DNA of 29,470 nt from Zygnema cylindricum. Lineage: Eukaryota; Streptophyta; Zygnematophyceae; Zygnematales; Zygnemataceae. How positions within the stretch are numbered: the stretch's first letter is position 1; the number at the start of each line of letters is the position of its first letter. Below the pieces are notes generated by a model that had not been told where the DNA came from, made no database searches, and saw only the letters and a list, made by a program, of their open reading frames with translations. The position numbers were made by a program, and so were the translations under genes. Positions 11,457-21,188 of this stretch are shown here, piece after piece. Location: positions 75,427 through 104,896 of the forward strand of contig JBBHKE010003061.1 of assembly GCA_037447655.1 (NCBI GenBank), read 5' to 3'.

Positions 11457-13411
11457 GAAATGCATGATTGGGTTTTAAGCTTTTATTAAAGTTTCTAGTT
11501 TAAACTTCAATTTAGGCGATCGAACTTAAATAGCAGGTGACATTTTGTTGTTAAGCTTTTTTTTTCTGGTTTTTCTTGTGTTAGGATGTGTAATTTCTAT
11601 TACAACACTTTTTAGAGTAAGTTAAATTAAATAAATAAACACACACTTAATATTTTTAAACATAGGAAACAATCCAGAATAAAGAAAATATTGCACTTCT
11701 TCGTTTTGGATAAAACATTCTTAGAAAGGAATTTGTAATGAAAGTGTACGGAAATAGATTTATTGATCAGTACTTGCTGAATCAACAAGTTGGTAGTAGC
11801 AGTTAGAAGAATTTTTAGTCAACTTTGAGCTCTAATATCTCTAAAATCTTGTTCAGCATGCATTTCAATTTTAATCATTTTAAATGCTGGAAACCTGTAT
11901 GGCTCTAATCAACGTCATAACTGTTTTATTGAAGTTTCCTTTATCATTTATAGTTGATACCTTATGTGTATACTTGCACTCCGATTAGTATAGACATCGA
12001 TACCGAGATAATTCTCCTTTAAACATTTTGAGGCTGCTTAAGATTCTAACAAAACGGTAAAAAATAAAAGATAATTAACCCACTTTCACTTAAGGAATCT
12101 TGTACCAAAATTGAGGCAATCTTGGGTGTGGGCCCATAAGCTCTAAAGTTCCTCACTACATGCAACCATTTCGGGTAAGCTCAATTATATGTGCAAGAAT
12201 TATTGCAGTTACTGCCACTAACACCGGATCAACGACAAAACCTATATTTGACTGGCTATACTAGCGAGATCCTCAGTTTAATACTCCAAAGGAACAATAA
12301 AAATTACCACGTTTGGACTGCCCTCCATCCATTTGAATTGTAAGAGACGCACAACTTTGTGACCTAAACTGGCACTCCTATTATGTGCGACGTGCATGTG
12401 TTGCACTACAAGTCAGACAAAATCCAAATGTGGTTCTAAAGCTTCACTTGACCGACCATATGTGACTAAATGTAGTTCATCCTCCACCAACTGATTAGTT
12501 CACAGGAAGTGGAAATCCACTTTCCCTAAGCGGTGACATTTACTCCTTTAATGATGTCAAGGATGTCGTCTAAGTCACGAAATGTGCTCCTTAATGATGT
12601 TGGCTTATTAATTAACGAGGTTTTTCTATAAAATCAGAGAACCAAATATTATGAAAAGCCCAACAAAGAGTAACATGACGAAGAAAATTTCTCCTGTCGA
12701 CGAAGGTACATATCTTGCTGGACCATTATTGATGAACATATAAATAGAGTGGCCTAATTATGATGTCTTTATAAGGAGTCAAGCAATTCATAAATAAGAT
12801 ATTTATCGACTCACATTCTCCAAGCGAGCGAAGTATGACAAAGACTACAAAATAAAAGACCCAACATAGGGTAATGTCATTCCTTTTCCTCCTCACTCGG
12901 GCAGTTAAAATACTTTCTTTCATCACACAGGTTTCAGATCTTCAATCGCTACATCACGATCAAAAAGTAAGACCGTTACCTTTCCATTACTTGCCTTAGG
13001 AAAAAAATCCAGTGGTTGATGACAAAGCTTAACGCCTTTGACTGCCATAAAAATGTTTCACTCTAATAACGATGGGCAGTATAGTATTGCGCATGATTTG
13101 GTGTGAGATGCAATCTCCGCCAATAGCGCAAAAGCATGGTACGCCGTCAAACAAGAGGTTTCTTATATGCTCCCTCCCTGCCCCCAATCTAGAGGTCTTC
13201 TAAGCCTCCGGGTGGGATTCGGTTTTCTTCCAAGGTGGTAGGAGGACCCTTTTTGATGTGGTCCTCATGGATCTGATTGGGACACGTGTTTCTTCTAGCG
13301 CAGCATTACACACGTGCGAGGTAGCTCGGAAAGCAGCGGCTCCCAAGGATCGAGATTACACTCACCGATCTCCCTCTAATTCTCCAGTGAGGATTTTTTT
13401 TTTAGGGTTGG
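11457..13411. other. Intergenic region, no recognisable gene
   Basis: AT-rich DNA downstream of the LRR gene. Open frames on both strands are short and show no known domain. The ~12060-13130 segment has a more even composition and could be a decayed retroelement, but I could not recognise reverse transcriptase, integrase or gag motifs in any frame. The polyadenylation region of the LRR gene should lie just after 11456, but no signal stands out. Confidence 0.5.
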
Positions 13412-13547
13412 GAAGGAAGGGAGGGAGGGAGGTGGGGGAGGGAGGCGGGAGGGAGGGAGGGGGAGAGAGAGGGAGGGATGAGCGTGGGGGGAAGGGATGG
13501 AGGGAGGGAGGGAGGGAGGGAGGGAGGAAAGGAGGGAGAGAGGAAGT
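13412..13547. repeat. (GGGA)n polypurine microsatellite
   Basis: Run of GGAGGGAGGG words with few interruptions. The 109-codon open frame across it is low complexity (GGREGG-type) and is not treated as a gene. It lies just upstream of the first GCGACGA hairpin of the DNA-transposon region. Confidence 0.9.
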
Positions 13548-13575
13548 ATTGTTTTTGGGAAACTATGGACTCTCA

Positions 13576-13640
13576 GCGACGAGATAATCTCGTCACTGGA
13601 GTAGCGATGACCAGCGACGAAATGATTTCTACTTTAAAGT
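13576..13640. repeat. Left outer GCGACGA hairpins
   Basis: CAGCGACGAGATAATCTCGTCACTGG is an imperfect hairpin (given here as its span, 13576-13601). It is followed by TAGCGATGACCAGCGACGAAATG. It resembles, inverted, the last unit of the tandem array ending near 22905. Confidence 0.55.
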
Positions 13641-14678
13641 GACGTCACAGAATTCAAACGCGTCAGACGAAGAAAAACATAATACTTTTCCGTGCATACT
13701 AAATCGAAACACTGTGTTACGACCTACGGACGGAAATCTGTTGGATTATTGTCGTTTCGCGGTATTTCCGCGAAGCGTCATACCAACTTTTATTTGTTTG
13801 ACGCGAAGTGTCGCGTCAGCATACAAAAAGTACGACGTTGCTTTGCCGCGGTACTTTTGTTGTCCGCGAACGAAATGTACTATTTCGTTTCGCGTCACTT
13901 GTTTGTTTCATGCGCAGGTGTTACATTTTGCGTGCAGGTGTGTTCGTGTGACGACACGTGTTAAGTCAACGTTTTGGAGTTTGTTGTTTCGAAGGAAGAA
14001 GCGTGTGCGCCTTCCTTCGTGGCACGCAAATCTAAACGCGACTTCGCACGATCGTGCGTCGCGAATTTAACTTGCGAAACTACCTACGAAACTTACAAAT
14101 TTGAATTATGACGTTTCGTACTAAAAATCGTACGAAACGAACCATAATAGGTACCAAACCAATATTAGTACTTTATATAGACGTACGCCTTAAATTCCGC
14201 GTCTACTTTGACCCTTAACCCGTTTCAATGTTACCCACCTATTATTTTGACCCCTAGCTGTCACCTAAATACACCCATCGCTATATCTTTTGAAATAGGA
14301 CTCTAAATCGCGCGATTCTTTCGCGGACGTCCACCAAATTTAGTACTCTATATTCGTAACACCTAAATACCCCTTTACAAACAAGTTCGATCTGCTTTTA
14401 CAGTTACATTCTCGCTTCATTTTTCGAGTTTTTAAAAAAGGTGATCTTTGAAATTTAAAACCAAATATTAAAATTTAAATTTTGAACCCACCCTCTTTTC
14501 ACAATGGATTGCCGCATTTTTATGACTTCTCGCTTCAATAATTTTTACATATATATTGCACCTTTGGACAAGCAATGGCATTATCGTTTTAGATTTCTCA
14601 TTTTTGTTTACCCTTACATCCGACTCTCGTTGTTGACTACACTTTCCTCCCATTATAAGTCCCTTAGTTTTTAGAAAT
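13641..14678. other. Non-coding left part of DNA transposon region
   Basis: Rich in CG-containing words (TTTCGCG, CGTACG, TCGCGAA). It includes two overlapping open frames (13639-14070 and 13692-13964) that start without a recognisable product. No domain, tRNA or splice-supported gene is visible. It is probably transposon interior or host DNA. Confidence 0.4.
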
Positions 14679-14885
14679 ATGTGGAGATTTTCAAGAATGT
14701 GGGGTAGCTACGCGTCGAGATATAACGGAATATCTCACATCCCTGCACCTGTGGTGGAAGAGGTGATCGTAGAGATGAACACTATCGAATCCAGAATGGC
14801 AAGTGGTGCAACCGAATCACCACGTCTGGCGCCACTCGTGGAGCCACTCGTTTCCCGAACAATTTTCGGGAAGCAAAGGATGTAG
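14679..14885 (+). pseudogene. Possible N-terminal transposase exon
   Basis: An ATG at 14679 opens 68 codons ending IFGKQRM and TAG, and overlaps a good donor GTAAGT at 14886. The next coding exon begins after TTCTGCAG at 15770. Joining at these sites makes TA+A, an immediate stop, and the wrong phase for the downstream HTH frame. A different frame across the same stretch joins in phase but has no ATG. So either the true start is elsewhere or the exon is broken. The assignment rests on position alone. Confidence 0.3.
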
Positions 14886-15274
14886 TAAGTTTTCCTAAAT
14901 CATTTCCCCCCTTTACCTCATCAACCCACCTCTCGATTATTATTAACTTTTTTGCGGTTTTCAATGATTTACAATGTGTTATTCCCTCGTTTTTTTCCGT
15001 TTATGCTATTGTATATTTCCTTTCTACAATTTGTTGTTGCTTACTTATTATTGCGAATTATTCGAATGTAATCCGTTGGAGATGAGATGAGATGAAATGT
15101 AGTACTATCCTTTATTTACCCTTTTCTCTATGGGTGATATTTATCAATTGTTATACGTCCTGTTTTACATGTTTTCGTATATGGTTTGGATTAATCTTTA
15201 GTTAGGATAAAACATTCTGAGGGATGGTGATGGATAACGCGGGGGGGAAAAGAAAATTGTTTTTAGGGTCCTTG

Positions 15275-15672
15275 GAATGGCGACGACATTGCGTCGTCGC
15301 TTCATTTATGTCCACGCATCACACAATGAAATGGCGATGAGAAAACGCCGTCGCTTCGATGTGGACACTCTCAAAACGGTTAACCGGCGACGACATTATG
15401 TCGTCGCCGTAAAAAATGAGGTATTATAAAATCAGCGATGACTTATTTTCGTCGCTTCAATGTTAGACTCCGGGACAAGTTTGGCGTAACCGGCATAATG
15501 TTGTCACCATACGTTGCTGAAGCCGAATCAGCGACGAGAAATTCTCATCGCTGAAAACTTGACGACGGATTGTCGTCATTTATTCATCGGCGAAATACTA
15601 TCGTGGCTGATTCGGCGATGACATATTGTCGAAGCCGAACCAGCGACGACAAATTCTCATCGCTGAGATGGC
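15275..15672. repeat. Array of GCGACGAC/GTCGTCGC hairpins left of the transposase
   Basis: About eight to ten imperfect hairpins spaced about 25-55 bases apart. Examples are GGCGACGACATTGCGTCGTC (about 15279), the pair near 15387-15410, and CAGCGACGAGAAATTCTCAT near 15530. Stems are GCGAYGA paired with TCRTCGC; loops are AT-rich. The array lies in what would be the intron or 5' region before the HTH exon. Multi-copy subterminal hairpins are typical transposase-binding candidates. Confidence 0.75.
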
Positions 15673-16643
15673 AAAAACATATAAACACACCTGCTCTCAT
15701 ATTTTTACTTCGTGTTTTTTACTAACGTTATTTTGTATTTGATGGTTTTTCTTCTTATCCTCATCTGCAGAGTATCAAAAAGCAAGGAGATGGTGGGTCG
15801 AAAGGGTGGCCATAGTACGAGGCATAAGAGATACGTGTAACACATTGTCTACGTCGGGCTTCGAGAAACGAAACCTGGCGGTAATGAAAGCATTACCGGG
15901 TAGGGGAAGGAAGGAAATGCCATGGGTGACCCGTCTTCATCAAGAATTACTCGAGGATTTTCATCGATTTAAAAAGGCGGGTATGAAACTTTCTACGTCG
16001 ATTGTGCAAGAGATGGCGTACGACATCATTGTACGTTTAAAAGAGGAGCATGCGCCGAAGTTCTTTGATGAGTTTGGACGTCAGAGGAATACACGAATTA
16101 CAATAAGGTGGATCCAAAGGTTTCATCAGAAACACAACATTGTCATCCTTGCCCAAAAAGGCAAATTACAATGTAGTCCGGAAAAAGAGGAACACATTAG
16201 AAAACCGTGGCGTATCACTTGGGTGTTCTACAAAATGGGCTTCCTTTCGGGTTAGACTTATACTTTATTGCTATCTATGATATTCCAATTTATTATTTTG
16301 TGTAAAAATTGTTGTTTTTATCAAACCTAGAGTACTGACCATTTTTTACTCTTCTTTGTTTCGTTGTCGTCATCTTCATTGTGTGAACCAGGTGATCTTG
16401 ACGAAGATTTAGTGGAGAATATGGATGAGACCCACTTGATTTTGAATATGGACAATGGCAAGACATTAGGCTTCCGTGGCGATGAAGTCGTGAAGTATGC
16501 CGACGTTGCGGGGGGAGGCGAATCTATGACTTTGATGGTGCGCCTCACCGGAGGGATGAATGCACGGATTGAATCACCCATGCTTATCCTCACAAACCGT
16601 AATAGGAGTTACCCGATTCGCAATCTCCCCGACGATATTCCAG

Positions 16644-16805
16644 GTATAGATCCCCTTGTTTTACTTTATTTCTCTTGAATTGTTCGTTTCTTCCCTCTCC
16701 TTTTCTTCTCCCCTCATCTTTTCCATCTCTCCTCTCCTTCTTTCCCTCCTTTATGCTTTTTAGGGTTAATGCCTTTTTCCATTTTTTCCATGTAACCAAT
16801 AACAG
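16644..16805. repeat. Pyrimidine-rich transposase intron
   Basis: The 162-base intron between the third and fourth transposase pieces is strongly CT-rich (CTCCTTTTCTTCTCCCC-like words). It starts GTATAG and ends AACAG. The open frames in it are low complexity. Confidence 0.6.
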
Positions 16806-16896
16806 GTGTGTGCTATCGCACTGGTCCCAAAGGTTGGAACGACAAGAGAGTCTTCCCCCAATGGTTTGAGGACCGGAGGTCGTATCAAGCTGATCC

Positions 16897-16901
16897 TTAC
16901 G
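16897..16901. repeat. Target-site duplication, left (TTACG)
   Basis: TTACG directly precedes the TGAAACTC end of the left LTR and matches 21184-21188 directly after the other end. Five bases is the usual duplication length for LTR elements. Confidence 0.95.
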
Positions 16902-18095
16902 TGAAACTCTGAGACCTCCATTGGCCCTCAGAGTATGCAGATCCAAAAGAAGCTAATCTAGATAGTGCCGACTCCAAGTTAATATAAACCCAAGTGACTG
17001 ACCCCTTGACAGTCAGAACCCCAATATAGATTCACCCCTGTGAAATAACACTTTCTGTGTGCTCAGTTCCACCACAGAATGCAAAGTTAGAATATGAGAT
17101 TTGGACACATTCACCCACTTTGACTTTCCCTTATAAATACAGCCACCCTGGCAGACAAAAACTTTGACCGACTACACCCCTGTGTAGCCTGGACTCCCCT
17201 TAGTCCGCAGCAAAAAGAATCACTGAAAATGGTCAAGTAAATTGATAGTTATGGCTGGCCAAAGTTTGCCATTTATACAGGGTGCTCTCTGGGAGAGGCA
17301 TTGCCTATCCAAAATTTATCTAAGTCCTATTCCCTCTCTAAAACTCTATCTACTGAAGTACGGCACCAATCAAATTACTGTGTCGTACAGAAAAGTACAG
17401 GTGCCGGTGTACTTTCTGTACGGCCATTGTACGACATGGCTAAAATGTCGACACGTGTCATATCCGGATTTGTTCCCGTAATCTCCGGAGTTGCCGCAAT
17501 CCAACGTAGTGTTACCACGTGTCACGCAATGTGGCGGTGATCGCAAACCGCCAAAATCGTACGCCGCGATCTCGGCATCCTTCGCGGCCGTCCGATCAAT
17601 TTCGGGTTTCAATCGTGGCCGTCATAAATACCTGCGCGGTATTCTTTCCGGCGTCAAACAAACTGGGCGGTATTTATTTCGTAGTAGTACCGTACGTCGT
17701 ACTTTACATAACTGTTTCTATGCTCTATGCATATAAATCTAGTTAAATGAATTAGTATTATTGTAACTGTTTAAATAAACATCATACCCCGTAATATCTA
17801 ATGTAATTTAGACTATCTGGTTAAGACTACCGGCTGTTGCGGTTGAGACAAGTGGCAGGTACCAGGATCAAATCCTGGCCCTGTCAAAACTACCTTTTAG
17901 AGAAAAACCCCCTATAAAACAACTGTCTGTCTCCTTCTAGACAGCACAGGCAGCCATGGCTAACTCCTTCTCCAGTCTTCAGTGACTACGACAAGTGTGG
18001 GGACTTGAGGAGGAGTTAGAGGCAGGCTGTCAATATCTACTATTTTGCTTTTTATTTTGCAATCTCTAGACCTAGAAAATACTTGAATTCCAACA
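16902..18095 (-). repeat. Left LTR (3' LTR of the element)
   Basis: 1,194 bp, the same length as the right copy. On the plus strand it begins TGAAACTCTGAGACC and ends GAATTCCAACA. For minus-strand transcription a TATA-like TATTTATAAGG lies near 17137-17127. If it is used, U3 would be roughly 950 bases and R-U5 about 200. Confidence 0.95.
17856..17885 (+). other. Initiator-tRNA T-arm-like segment in left LTR
   Basis: CCAGG, loop ATCAAAT, CCTGG forms a 5-bp stem and 7-nt loop like a T-arm. It is preceded by CAGGTA and followed by CCCTGTC. Plant initiator tRNA-Met, as I recall it, has CAGGTC, CCAGG, ATCGAAA, CCTGG, CTCTG. The A at the first loop position is characteristic of eukaryotic initiator tRNA. 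A weak A-box-like TGGTTAAGACTA lies about 45 bases upstream. No acceptor-stem pairing is seen, so this is not an intact tRNA. Confidence 0.5.
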
Positions 18096-18110
18096 CTCCC
18101 CTTATTTTCT
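18096..18110 (-). promoter_or_regulatory. Polypurine tract
   Basis: On the minus strand AGAAAATAAGGGGAG runs directly into the TGTTGG start of the 3' LTR. This is the expected place and composition for plus-strand DNA priming. The gag stop codon (18117-18119) lies only 21 bases from the LTR. Confidence 0.85.
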
Positions 18111-18116
18111 AGTCCT

Positions 18117-20009
18117 TTATTTTTTTCCTTTCAACTTCCACAAATAAGTAAACAAACATCCCCTCCCCTTTTTCCTTTTCTTTTTCCTTTTTCCTTTTCC
18201 TTTCATAAAACTTAAGTATTTAACACAGTGCATTAAATGAACTGAAATGATAATTGTATCACACATTTTATTTAACATCCCATTTTTCTTAAATCCGAGC
18301 GAAGATTTTATCCACCTCTTCCCTTTTCCATCCACACTAAATCCACTTTCCCTCTTGAAATTCAAACAACCATCCCCATCCCCAACCTTCAACACATACC
18401 CGGATGATAACCCTTTTACAGGCACATCTTCACAAGAGACATCACACCAAGTAGTGATGTAAAATTCATCCACCTCCAAATATTCCCAAAAACCACTAGT
18501 CCCCACTAAGTTCCTCATAAGATCTACATCTTCCGTAATCATATTTTTATCCATGATAATTACCCCATTTTCTGAACTTCCCTCACTGTCTCCCATGGGA
18601 TTCTTTCCACTATCACTTTCTATTTTAATTCCCAATAAATATTTCTCTTCTCCCCTATCATTTAAAACCCCCTCTAGAATTAATTCTCCCCTTTCCTCGG
18701 AATCCGTTGAAGTCTCCCTTTCCGACCAGTTTTCTGTTTCCAAAATATCTATGAAACTATCCTCAATATTTTGAACTTCTTCAAGTATCTCCTCTCTCTT
18801 TACTTCCCTTATACCTCCAAAAGCACACTGTTGCCTTCGTCCAATTTCTGTGTACTTTTCTCTCTTCCCCATTCTATCGATGTGAAAAAGCTCCAATTTT
18901 TCTTCATCCTCTTTCTCCTCTTCCTCTTCGTCCTCCTCATCCACATTCCAACTTCTAAGTTTTTCCAAACAATGGCATTCCTCCATATAATGACCTGGTT
19001 CCCTACAAAAGAAGCAAACCCCTTTTTTCAAAGCTCCCGTGTCTTTTCTTCTCCCTCTTTTTCCACCAAAGTTCCGATAAGGTTTACCTTTGTCTTTCTT
19101 CCTCTCATCACGCTTCCGCTCGTCACCACCGTTCCTCTCATCACGCTTCCGCTCGTCACCGCCGTTCCTCTCATCACGCTTCCGCCAATCACCACCAGCT
19201 GAAAAAGCATTGACCCTGTCCTTTCCCCTACGAAGCTCCAAAGTGCTTTCCCTCACAAGAATTATCCCCATGGTAAAGCTCCAAGTCCATGAGGAGCCAT
19301 CCATTGCCTGCATACGATAAATAATGTCTTCGTACTCACTAGGGAGTTTCATAAGTAGTGTATAAATCTTACTCTCCTCAGATTCTACATATCCCGCACT
19401 AGCTAGCTCAACATATAACGCAGCAATATCATTGCAAAACTCTATCATGCTACCGCCTTTATAAACATAGGCATCTATTTCCTGTTTTACTAATTGCTGC
19501 CTCTGAATAGTCTCACTCTTATATATCTGAATTAGTACTTCCCATATCTCTGAAGACTTGGTTAGACTTAAAAGAGTGATAGCTATCGACTTAGACACAT
19601 ATCTAAGTATGAGATGTTTTGCTATAGTATTTTTGTATTCCCATATTTTTCTGTCATTTTCTTCAGTTTTAATCCCTACATGTGGTACCATAGCTGAGAG
19701 CCTAGCTCCCCTCACCATAGGTGTCCCTTTTTCCTTCTCCCCTATTTCCCCATCCACGGAAAGATTTTTCCCTTCACCTTCCGTTGCATCTGAACTCCGG
19801 TTGATATTCTGGGCAGCCTCAGATGAATCTCCATAGTAAGCTCCTCCAAAGCCAGGTGGCGGACATCTCACTTGTCCCGAAACGATTCCCCATAAGTGCT
19901 TCTCAAAAAACAATCCCGCCATTGTAAACTCCCAATAAGTGAAGTCTGTTCCATCGAACATAGGCACCCTAGATGGTGGGCCCATAACCTGAAACTCTGA
20001 GACCTCCAT
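18117..20009 (-). CDS. gag: Copia-type Gag polyprotein of non-autonomous element
   Basis: The ORF is 630 codons from the first ATG (20009, inside the LTR). The more likely start is the ninth codon, ATG at 19985, the first outside the LTR, giving about 622 aa. Numbering from the longer form: an N-terminal DUF4219-like FDGTDFTYWEF (18-28); a UBN2/retrotran_gag region (about 120-260, with LLMKLPSEYEDIIYRM); a charged repeat of RKRDERNGGDE (about 270-305); a CCHC zinc knuckle CFFCREPGHYMEEC (332-345, C-x2-C-x4-H-x4-C); an acidic run (357-373). The last ~250 residues match nothing I know and end in a Lys-rich KGKRKKKRKKGRG patch. No protease DSGA motif is seen. Gag forms the particle and binds element RNA. 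The ORF fills the whole internal region. Confidence 0.9.
   Translation of the reverse strand: MEVSEFQVMGPPSRVPMFDGTDFTYWEFTMAGLFFEKHLWGIVSGQVRCPPPGFGGAYYGDSSEAAQNINRSSDATEGEGKNLSVDGEIGEKEKGTPMVRGARLSAMVPHVGIKTEENDRKIWEYKNTIAKHLILRYVSKSIAITLLSLTKSSEIWEVLIQIYKSETIQRQQLVKQEIDAYVYKGGSMIEFCNDIAALYVELASAGYVESEESKIYTLLMKLPSEYEDIIYRMQAMDGSSWTWSFTMGIILVRESTLELRRGKDRVNAFSAGGDWRKRDERNGGDERKRDERNGGDERKRDERKKDKGKPYRNFGGKRGRRKDTGALKKGVCFFCREPGHYMEECHCLEKLRSWNVDEEDEEEEEKEDEEKLELFHIDRMGKREKYTEIGRRQQCAFGGIREVKREEILEEVQNIEDSFIDILETENWSERETSTDSEERGELILEGVLNDRGEEKYLLGIKIESDSGKNPMGDSEGSSENGVIIMDKNMITEDVDLMRNLVGTSGFWEYLEVDEFYITTWCDVSCEDVPVKGLSSGYVLKVGDGDGCLNFKRESGFSVDGKGKRWIKSSLGFKKNGMLNKMCDTIIISVHLMHCVKYLSFMKGKGKRKKKRKKGRGCLFTYLWKLKGKK
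19097..19200 (-). repeat. gag: 33-bp in-frame tandem repeat within gag
   Basis: Three copies of a unit encoding RKRDERNGGDE just before the zinc knuckle. Being a multiple of three, the repeat keeps the frame. A charged repeat beside a nucleic-acid-binding knuckle suggests an RNA-binding linker; that role is inferred. Confidence 0.8.
19974..19989 (-). promoter_or_regulatory. Primer-binding site for half initiator tRNA-Met
   Basis: The plus strand shows GGTGGGCCCATAACC directly against the LTR end at 19990, with one more matching T at 19974. This equals the anticodon stem-loop of plant initiator tRNA-Met (GGGCCCAUAACCC, anticodon CAU), so the element RNA is complementary to it. Use of an internally cleaved initiator tRNA is known for Drosophila copia and yeast Ty5. 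The ATG at 19985-19983 inside the site is the complement of the anticodon. Confidence 0.85.
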
Positions 20010-21183
20010 TGGCCCTCAGAGTATGCAGATCCAAAAGAAGCTAATCTAGATAGTGCCGACTCCAAGTTAATATAAACCCAAGTGACTGACCCCTTGACAG
20101 TCAGAACCCCAATATAGATTCACCCCTGTGAAATAACACTTTCTGTGTGCTCAGTTCCACCACAGAATGCAAAGTTAGAATATGAGATTTGGACACATTC
20201 ACCCACTTTGACTTTCCCTTATAAATACAGCCACCCTGGCAGACAAAAACTTTGACCGACTACACCCCTGTGTAGCCTAGACTCCCCTTAGTCCGCAGCA
20301 AAAAGAATCACTGAAAATGGTCAAGTAAATTGATAGTTATGGCTGGCCAAAGTTTGCCATTTATACAGGGTGCTCTCTGGGAGAGGCAGTGCCTATCCAA
20401 AATTTATCTAAGTCCTATTCCCTCTCTAAAACTCTATCTACTGAAGTACGGCACCAATCAAATTACTGTGTCGTACAGAAAAGTACAGGTGCCGGTGTAC
20501 TTTCTGTACGGCCATTGTACGACATGGCCAAAATGTCGACACGTGTCATATCCGGATTTGTTCCCGTAATCTCCGGAGTTGCCGCAATCCAACGTAGTGT
20601 TACCACGTGTCACGCAATGTGGCGGTGATCGCAAACCGCCAAAATCGTACGCCGCAATCTCGGCATCCTTCGCGGCCGTCCGATCAATTTCGGGTTTCAA
20701 TCGTGGCCGTCATAAATACCTGCGCGGTATTCTTTCCGGCGTCAAACAAACTGGGCGGTATTTATTTCGTAGTAGTACCGTACGTCGTACTTTACATAAC
20801 TGTTTCTATGCTCTATGCATATAAATCTAGTTAAATGAATTAGTATTATTGTAACTGTTTAAATAAACATCATACCCCGTAATATCTAATGTAATTTAGA
20901 CTATCTGGTTAAGACTACCGGCTGTTGCGGTTGAGACAAGTGGCAGGTACCAGGATCAAATCCTGGCCCTGTCAAAACTACCTTTTAGAGAAAAACCCCC
21001 TATAAAACAACTGTCTGTCTCCTTCTAGACAGCACAGGCAGCCATGGCTAACTCCTTCTCCAGTCTTCAGTGACTACGACAAGTGTGGGGACTTGAGGAG
21101 GAGTTAGAGGCAGGCTGTCAATATCTACTATTTTGCTTTTTATTTTGCAATCTCTAGACCTAGAAAATACTTGAATTCCAACA
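19990..21183 (-). repeat. Right LTR (5' LTR of the element)
   Basis: 1,194 bp, near-identical to the left LTR. It drives transcription leftward if the TATTTATAAGG at about 20225-20215 (minus strand) is the TATA box. Its last 20 bases contain an upstream in-frame ATG (20009) that would extend Gag by eight residues if included in the transcript. Confidence 0.95.
20944..20973 (+). other. Initiator-tRNA T-arm-like segment in right LTR
   Basis: Identical to the segment at 17856-17885. In the element's own (minus-strand) transcript the sequence appears as the complement of the tRNA T-arm region, so it could in principle pair with the primer tRNA. It falls in the part I assign to U3. Confidence 0.5.
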
Positions 21184-21188
21184 TTACG
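21184..21188. repeat. Target-site duplication, right (TTACG)
   Basis: Matches 16897-16901. Together with the LTR boundaries it defines the insertion to the base and lets the interrupted transposase codons (CCT TAC G|GT CGA) be joined. Confidence 0.95.

Larger units (their letters stand above)
16902..21183 (-). mobile_element. LTR retrotransposon, Copia-type, gag-only (TR-GAG-like)
   Basis: Two direct 1,194-bp LTRs (16902-18095 and 19990-21183) flank a 1,894-bp internal region and are bordered by the 5-bp duplication TTACG (16897-16901 and 21184-21188). Read on the minus strand the LTR starts TGTTGGAATTC and ends TTTCA, obeying the TG...CA rule and resembling plant Copia termini. The internal region has a primer site at the 5' LTR, one gag ORF and a polypurine tract at the 3' LTR. 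No protease, integrase, reverse transcriptase or RNase H is present and there is no space for them, so mobility must depend on a partner element. By eye the LTRs differ at about four positions (near 17277, 17309, 17440 and 17570), so the insertion is recent. It sits inside the transposase exon. Confidence 0.95.

Noticed and set aside
12060-13130. Decayed retrotransposon pol
   Set aside because: Composition suggested former coding DNA, but no reverse transcriptase, integrase or protease motif could be read in any frame.
17242-17746. Several overlapping 60-81-codon frames, repeated at 20330-20834
   Set aside because: They lie in both LTRs in several frames and on both strands, with no domain; expected noise in LTR sequence.
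17818-17890. Complete tRNA gene in the LTR
   Set aside because: The T-arm is good and an A-box-like word is present, but no 5' acceptor strand pairs with GCCCTGTC at a tRNA distance.
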